Assembly (NCBI GenBank): GCA_011503125.2
Contig: WWBZ02000048.1
Location: 1 to 14,124 of the forward strand
Direction: 5' to 3'
Length of the DNA stretch: 14,124 nucleotides
DNA from: Botryosphaeria dothidea
Taxonomy: Eukaryota; Ascomycota; Dothideomycetes; Botryosphaeriales; Botryosphaeriaceae
The position numbers and the translations under genes were made by a program. A model generated the notes under the pieces. That model was not told the DNA's origin and made no database searches. It saw only the letters and a program-made list of their open reading frames with translations. Shown here in pieces: positions 7,417-14,124 of this stretch; the stretch's first letter is position 1, and each line of letters begins with the position of its first letter.

Positions 7417-10400
7417 AAGGTGAGGAAGCCGGCTCCGCATATTATGTTCCGGCGCGACAACCCCCAATCCAGGGCTTTCGTGTCGAGGTAGGCGTTACAT
7501 CGGAGCGAAAGAGCTATTGGCGTGGGTCCTATACCAGCACCGTGGAATCAGGCGTTGGGCGATGAGGCTTCGTCGTGAGCTTTCTCCCGGCCATTCCGTA
7601 TGAAGAGCATGAAGAGCACGAAATGACAAAATTGCAAAATGAACAGAGAAGACCGGAGCAGTAGATCTTGGCGTGAAGTTGCACAGGAGAAGTGACAGCA
7701 GCCAGGATGGTGATGGATTGCTTGGGCTGCAAATCCTTGCACCACGCTACTGATTTTCCGGCTGGGGCTAGCGCGGACCCACCCGTTGCCGCTACCTGCG
7801 ATCATATCTTGTTTTCCACTTCAATATCTGCTTTTGACTTCTGGCCTGATACAAATCCAATTTCAGGAGACGAGGAAACGTGAGCACTGGTGCAGCTGCT
7901 TGCACATCGGCTCAATAGTCAGCTGCATCCCGTACGTCATTCCTGTCTAGTCTCTCTCAAAGCCCGCCGATCTACCGTTTTGGAGCCCCTTCCTGTACTT
8001 CTGCAACGGCCCACCCACTCCTCCGGAGTCCCTGGACCAGGGGACACCCTCCATGTACTCCCTGTCAACGCTGCCTCACACAATTCCGCCATTCGGTTGA
8101 CTTGCGTCGCTTACTTTGGATCGCTTGCGCGGACTGTTTGCGCAAACCTTAGATTGGCGCCACGCACACTCGCTGGTCGAGGTCAGACCATCACTCTACA
8201 CACCATGTTCATTCCCGTAACCAGATACACTGAGTCAAACGTCGCTGCATGTCCCCGCAATGCGAACCTCGCGTCGATACCGCCTCAGGGAACATCACAG
8301 CCCTCTCATTGGTGGTATCTCTGATTAATGGCCCAGCCGCGCGGATCTGCCAAGATTGAGCAGTCAGAGATTTGCTGCTGAGCACTTCCCTTTCGCGCAA
8401 GACGATCAAGCAAATCGCCGACACCGTCCAGGCGTCTCAGCACAGATTCCTCGTATTGTCAGACTTGATCGCGCCTACTCACAACCTCAGTAATCACTTC
8501 CTCGGCAGATCTGCGTGGCTCCAGGTCCTCACCAGCTTTCCCTGCAGATCGGCAGCGTGATCAATATTGAGGTGGGTTCCTACATTCCCCAAACCGGAAT
8601 TGGACGGTTCCGATCGGGTCGGAGTTTCAGTTTCTTCTGCGATGACCTATACACATCTAGCCCACGTCAACACTGCCCCAACGCCACGGCCGCACTAGGG
8701 CTGCCTCAAGACTGCTGCAGTAGTTTGCAACAGGTCCCAGAAGCTCAAAGAAATGTACTCATTAACGAACGGCCATTGGCGTCGCCTATCCAATGCTTGG
8801 CAGAAGACCTATGCACATTCTGACTATTATGCCGGATGCCGGAACGGTACATCGCCCGTCAGTCTCACTAACCCCATCCATGTTTGCAAACCGGAGCCTC
8901 CTGGACCAACACCCACATTTGTCGTGCTTCCAAATCTTTCGTTCATTCGACCGCGCCACGCGCCGCATCGGCGTCAGTGAAGGCGTGGCAGCGATGTCCA
9001 CTCGCGACGTCGAGCAATCGGCCCATAGTGACCGCACCAAAAAGTCTTAGCCCATCTTAGCACTACGCCTTAGACACGTCTTAGTGTGCGTTCATATCTT
9101 CTTTTTGCATTGTCCTCCCGACTCCGCGTAACCTTCTCGGAACAGTCACCGAATGTTCCCCACTGGACTAACAGGGCGTGATTAATGTAAGGAGAAGAGA
9201 AGAAAAAAGCAAAAATCATCATAAACAGAACGCTAATTTCTTCTTTGGCAATGTCATGTTCGATCACGCGTGCTAAGTGCCAACGGTCCCAAGGTCCGGC
9301 CCAGAAAGGTGGACACTAAATGCTTGCCCCAAAATCTGGATCGGCTTGAAGGGCGGAAGACGCCACCAACTCTAAACATCGACAGCTTACCCGCCACCGC
9401 AACGTATCGGCAGTCAAATTCTTAAACACTATATCCCTGTGATGCCAAGACATCCGCCGGACGAGACAGCTTCGCTATGCTCCGCTGCCGCTGATCTGAA
9501 TGCTCAAGGAGCTCCTGCAGGAGTGTAAGCAGTAGGTCTCGGAGTATGCAATATGGAGTGCACGTTCCCAGCAACTACGATACTTTCCTATGTATTCTAC
9601 TATCGGTGCCCGGGATTGCATTGGTCAGGAAAAAGCACAACAAGGATGCAAAACATCGTCGGGCACACTAGTACCTTGATGGCACGGAGCTTTGTTGCGA
9701 AACCTGTTGGCAGGGCTTTGATACTGCGCACTGCATACCACATTCAGCAATGCTTTTTTTTGTCATCCCAAAGGCCTGGAAAAAGCATTGGATCAACGGT
9801 CACCTACATCCACAATCACAAAAGGCCCGGCGGAGAATTTCCGGTGAAAAGTAAGAATGTGAGGCCGTATAGAAGCAATGCAGTCGTCGGAACATCATCC
9901 GATGCGCATCGATGATCTGACGAGGGATTATGGGACAGACAACGAAATAGGTAGTATGGCTGGTTGATCAGCCAACCAGGCACCTGATTTGCGGAAGACG
10001 CTTCGTCTTTCAGCCGTCAGCATGCCTCGCGTGATGATGCGGCGCGGAGTCGAATCGTCACTGGTATCGAGGTGGAGTACGGGCTAAGGAGCAAAAAATG
10101 TGGAGCAAAGTCGCTTCCCCTCATATTATTTTACTCCAACCGGATCCTTACCGCGTAAATTAATAAGACGTGCCCCTCATTCCTGTGGCGGGCGGCTATT
10201 GGCTCGGCCAGGGAAGAAGCAACTTCCACACTTGGCCAAGATAAGCGAATACCGTGGAAAAAGGCCCGCCGACCTCAGCTGTGTTGGTGCATCTGCCTAG
10301 GAAGTCCGAGAAATCAGCGCGCTAGTTTCAATTGCTTGCTGCTGCCTTGCTCGCCTGCTTTTCTTTCATGCCGTGTCCCTCGGAAGGACCATTCTGGCAA

Positions 10401-10951
10401 GCCTCGTTCTTAGAGTTCCTCGTGGCTCGCAGGACGATCAACACCCCTTCCGGTCCTAGACGGGAAATAGTCAAGCTCAGCGCCAACAACAGCTGAACAC
10501 AACCCGGGTCCCACAACCTTCAATGGCGCTACCGTTTCTGCCCCGCGCCAGTAACTAGCGCCACGCGACAACGATTCAGCCACCAGCTTTTTGCTCAAAC
10601 CCTGCGCTGTGCGTGCCGCAAAACGCTCCTGGCAGAAAGGCAAGAAGCGCATACGCAATTCTCCGAAGGATTGAACCGACCAATTCCTTCCCGCCGGGTA
10701 GCGCGACAGTCCAACTCCCTCGCAAAGACCACCATCACGCACAGCTCTCGAGCAAAAATGCCGCCAAAAATTGCATCAACGTGACCGGGGGAGTCTAGAC
10801 CCGGTGATCGTCGTTTGGAATGCGGTTGCGGGAAGGAGCAGGAATGGACGATCCCGCAACAGCACGGCGCTTCTACTGCCTAGTTGCCAGGCCCCCCATC
10901 CCAATGTGCTTGTTCTCGACCATTGTTATTTCCAGGAATCAGGTACATACA

Positions 10952-11459
10952 TTATTTGACCGCTGCCTTATTTTTCGGTGGTAGCTGGTGAGCATGTAAG
11001 CGAGGTCAGGCAGTCGAAACAGCGACTTACGATTGAATACGATGGCTGGACCTGCGGTAGGCAACCATCTCTCTGGCGTTTGTGGGCCGCCTCTATGAGG
11101 ACGCGCTGAAATCACAGAGATCAGCAGGGTGATGAAGGCAATCGGCAGTCACGTGGACAGCTGGCTACAGCGAAGTGATGGCTGGAAGCTGAGGATCGAC
11201 AAAGCGGTATAGTGTGCCCTGTCCATCGCCTTCCCTGATACTTTCTCTCGCCCACTGTATGCCGTGTAGGTAGACAGACACAGCGCAGAGAAAATAGATC
11301 AGAACTGCAAGAATGGTAACAGAAGAGAACTATCTACCTACATCCGATCCTTATACAGGCAATACAGCAGGCGATTCTTCCCAACACTGCCGAAACTACA
11401 GATGAAGAACCACGTTTCGCCCTCTTTGACTTCGTTCCAGCGACATCCATTGCCGCCAT
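10952..11459 (-). other. Possible small spliced transcript or gene (right copy)
   Basis: This is the mirror of 2673-3182. The second intron and the stop region match the left. The 5' part differs by single bases (GTGGGTT became GTGGTT, GGGG became GGG, extra C's), so the first exon reads differently in each arm. One base is also missing in the first intron region (GTGGACT became GTGACT). Confidence 0.28.
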
Positions 11460-12931
11460 GCACGGGAGATGCAAGGGGAAAAGAAGAAAAGGTTAGGCCA
11501 AAACAACAGATCGAAGCCACTCATTCCCTCCAACGCCCCAAACCCCAAAAGCGCACGAGCACAACACAATCTAAACACCCGCTTCCGACGATGGAAAGCC
11601 CGGACACCCGACAAAGCTGGAACCAAGTGGGGCTCCCCTGGTACTTCGTCTGAGGCTCGACAGTCGACGTGTTGCTCACCCGCTCGAGCCAACCAGAGCG
11701 CGGCGAAAAGCACCGACGACGGATCAGGCGGGAAAGACTGTTGCGAACTGGGGGAGGAGGGGGGCACGGGGGGAAGGGGAAGAGCGAAGAGGCGTGATGG
11801 ACTATCGCGAACGCCACAAGAAACCGCCACTTCATCTTCCATGCAGCCCTGACAGGAACCGGTATCTTGCATCGTGACCTCAGACGCACAGCTCTCGGTG
11901 CCACACATTTCTTTTCTTTTGCCTGGCCGTTCGGATACAACGGCAGAGAGGCAAAAAGGCTGAGATCGCCTCCCCTCCCTCCCTACCCCACAGCGGAAGC
12001 ACGGAGAGAGGCAAAGTGATCAACAAGCGCGCGAGACGCCTTCCCCCGAACGCCGCGTGACTATGAGGAAAAAAGTAGATAGGCATCTCGAGACGAGAAG
12101 GGACGATAAAGAAGCGCCCGTCATTGTCGATCTCTGTCCCTGTAAGCCGCGGCCGGCGGAAGGGATTGCAGATCAGGCCATTATGTCGTATCTGGCGTCA
12201 CCTTATCACCACTACCGTTTTTTTTTTATTGCCCTCTCGGTCTCTTGAGACTTATCGGGCTTTTCGTGGTGAATTATACCTTACTGACGGCGGTCCTGTC
12301 TCGGCTCCACTCCAAACGGAAACCCGCCGTCGAAAGAATAATGCACTGTTCAGCAGAGAACTGAACTATTCCAAATGTATAGTGCTCAATTGGCTCTCTC
12401 CGCCTTGGTGCTTGCTCATGGAATGAGAGGCTTCTCTATCTCTCGGGTCCCAGCAGTCCGTCTCTCATCAAACTTTCCACGAAGGTTAGAGATACAAGGC
12501 TCCCGGCAAGGCAACCAAAGCCGAATGCAAAAAGAAAAGTAAAAAGGGTTCGACGGGACGACAACTCTATCTGGTATGACAGGCAGAAAGGGAAGACTTG
12601 AAGGAGCCGCCCGCCGCCGCGCCGCTGCACGCAAAACAAACGCAACCACGTTCGCCACCCTCCTAAATTCGCGCTACTGTTGCGGTTAGGGGGGAGGGAG
12701 GAAAAGGATGGTATGGGTGACTTGCCGTAGGCACGAAGTCCGGTAGTAGGCTACCAGGAGTGCCGAACATGGGTGCTGCTTGTTGCCACGCCCTTCTTCT
12801 AAACTAGCCCCTCCGCCGCTGTACCGTAGCCCCTACGCGAACGTAACGTACGAGGATGACAACTGTTATGCCAATGTTGATCAGCGGTGATCTCCGTGAG
12901 CCCGGTTTTGAGTACGAGACAAATCCCGACA

Positions 12932-13070
12932 GAGAAGAAAGATGCTTCAGTTGTTGGCCCCACCTGTACAGTCTTATGGCGAAAGAGGGTTTAGATAAAT
13001 TACAAGAGGCACAGGCGACGCTCCCAAAGATGCGGATGCTCCTGTTACCGAAGAGAAGGTGGGTCGATAA
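12932..13070 (+). pseudogene. Probable 3' coding exon of a small hydrophilic protein (right copy, frame-broken)
   Basis: This is the mirror of 1053-1193. Relative to the left it lacks an A (CTTCAAG became CTTCAG), one C of a five-C run and one C in GAGGCCAC, and has an extra T in GGGTTTAG. The net loss is 2 bases. The tail GLDKLQEA is readable, but the frame then shifts to QATLPKMRM instead of TGDAPKDAD. Confidence 0.4.
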
Positions 13071-13544
13071 TGAGCCTATCGCAACCCATGCTTCTTTGAA
13101 CCAGTACGCTGTACCGATTATACATCGTAGACTACATAAGACTTGTGCCCAGATCTTCGTACGTGATCTGCAAGAGCTAACTTGCGCTCCTTGGTCTGAG
13201 ACGAAAAGACCTGAGGCGCAGTAGAGCCAATATATGCCAAGCTCCAGAACGTAGAGAAAAGAGCGGACCTCGCCGCTCCCGCCCGCGATTTGCGCGAATT
13301 CGAAACATGAAAGGACCAGAAGGGGGGGTTAGCCGCCGAGAAATGCGCTTTGGCCGAAATAAGCAATGCTCGTAATCAACGCATAGCCGCGAAGCCGGGT
13401 TGTCCGTGAAACAAAGAAAGAAGCAAGCCACATACATACAGTTTCGAAGGGGACGGCCGTAACGCTGACTAACGCCTTTATTAATGTCCCAAAATACTGT
13501 GCACTTCGATTCGTGGGCGGATTTAAGCAAGTACAGCGTTCATT

Positions 13545-14121
13545 TTAGTAGTTGCCGCTAAGAGCGTTCACGTCGCCATTAATGCCGAAGAAGTGGAACC
13601 TGTTTCCAAAAAACGCCGTTCGTCAGTAAACGTCCGTTGCTATCATAGATTTATCCAAAATCCCATAGATTGGCAGAGCAGCAGACGCAGCGGCCGGCGG
13701 GTGGAAGCCTTGAGAATATTGTTGCGAGGAAAGGAAGACATACCAATCCTCAACGTTAAGCGTTGTTTGGTGCGATTGGCTGCCCCCGGCTGCTGTTGCC
13801 TCCATGTCTCTTCATTCCCAGACTGCTGCTGCTGCTGATTCATCATATCCATGTGTGCCCACGCATTCGGGTCGCTCTGAGGACCACTGTGGGCATAGGC
13901 ATTGGCCCGCCCCATTCGCGGTCAAAGGAGGCTGTCCTGGGACAACCGGGGAGACTGCTGTTGCATGCCTGGGTTCTGGGCGTGCACAGACATCTGCCGC
14001 GAGAGCTGCGGATCTACCAGAGAATGCTGCTGTGTCGGCGAGATATTAGGGAATGAGAGATTCGTGTCTGCTGGGAAGAGTTGATCAGGCTGGAAATTTT
14101 GCCAGATGTCTTGCGACAAGC
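13545..14121 (-). pseudogene. Gln/Pro-rich protein, C-terminal part (right copy, frame-broken)
   Basis: This is the mirror of the left Gln-rich gene, with exons 14121-13744 and 13599-13545. It carries several one-base differences from the left copy: CCCCC became CCCC, CCCC became CCC and GGGG became GGG in the Pro/Gly-rich stretch, with an extra G (ATGGAGG) and an extra A (CCAAAC) further on. Together they split the frame into at least three pieces. The terminal exon matches the left copy in length (55 nt). The (CAG)5 run is the same length in both. The pattern of errors confined to homopolymers suggests sequencing errors, not decay of a real second gene. Confidence 0.75.
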
Positions 14122-14124
14122 CTG

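Larger units (their letters stand above)
7071..14121 (-). repeat. Right arm of window-length inverted repeat
   Basis: This is the mirror copy of 1-7069. Only the last three bases (14122-14124) extend past the left end. The inner part (to 9931) matches the left arm. The outer 4.2 kb carries scattered indels, with more deletions than insertions. Coding stretches open on the left are broken here. For example, the mirror of the ORF at 3678-4040 frameshifts at 10226, where one C of a CCC run is missing. Any gene called in the outer right arm should be read from the left copy. Confidence 0.98.

Noticed and set aside
1..14124. Transposon with long terminal inverted repeats
   Set aside because: The inverted repeats cover the whole window with no interior. 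No transposase or integrase motif and no target-site duplication is visible.

Overview
The whole window is one near-perfect inverted repeat. Bases 1-7069 are repeated in reverse complement as bases 7071-14121, around a single unpaired G at 7070. Position x on the left pairs with 14140-x on the right for about the inner 2.9 kb of each arm. Further out the register drifts by up to 18 bases because of small indels. The two outer ends of the repeat also coincide to within 3 bases, so the sequence is palindromic from end to end. Only about 7 kb of it is independent information.

The content looks like nuclear DNA of a filamentous ascomycete. The evidence is short introns with fungal-type splice sites (54 nt, GTATAC...CTGAT...CAG; 142 nt, GTATGT...TACTGAC...CAG), a Gln/Pro-rich regulator-like protein tail, and a GNAT acetyltransferase of the type common in these fungi. 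The species cannot be named from the sequence.

Layout of one arm, read from the outside inward on the left: the 3' end of a Gln-rich protein gene on + (1-574, two exons); a probable 3' coding exon of a small protein on - (1053-1193); about 1.4 kb of purine/pyrimidine-tract DNA with two G-quadruplex-forming motifs and no convincing gene (1240-2640); a possible small spliced locus on + (2673-3182); about 3.5 kb with no gene I can defend (3183-6723), containing hairpins and a four-copy CTAAG array; then, running into the centre, the C-terminal 96 codons of a GNAT N-acetyltransferase on - (6724-7069). The right arm repeats this in mirror order (GNAT on + at 7071-7416, through to the Gln-rich gene on - at 13545-14121).

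The centre cuts the GNAT gene in half and joins it to its own reverse complement. This creates a false 227-codon ORF on each strand. The inner arms are identical, while the outer arms differ by scattered one-base homopolymer indels that break reading frames mainly in the right copy. The best explanation is a fold-back (template plus complement) long-read or assembly chimera, not a biological palindrome. A real inverted duplication cannot be excluded from sequence alone. I did not find a credible new biological system beyond this structure.
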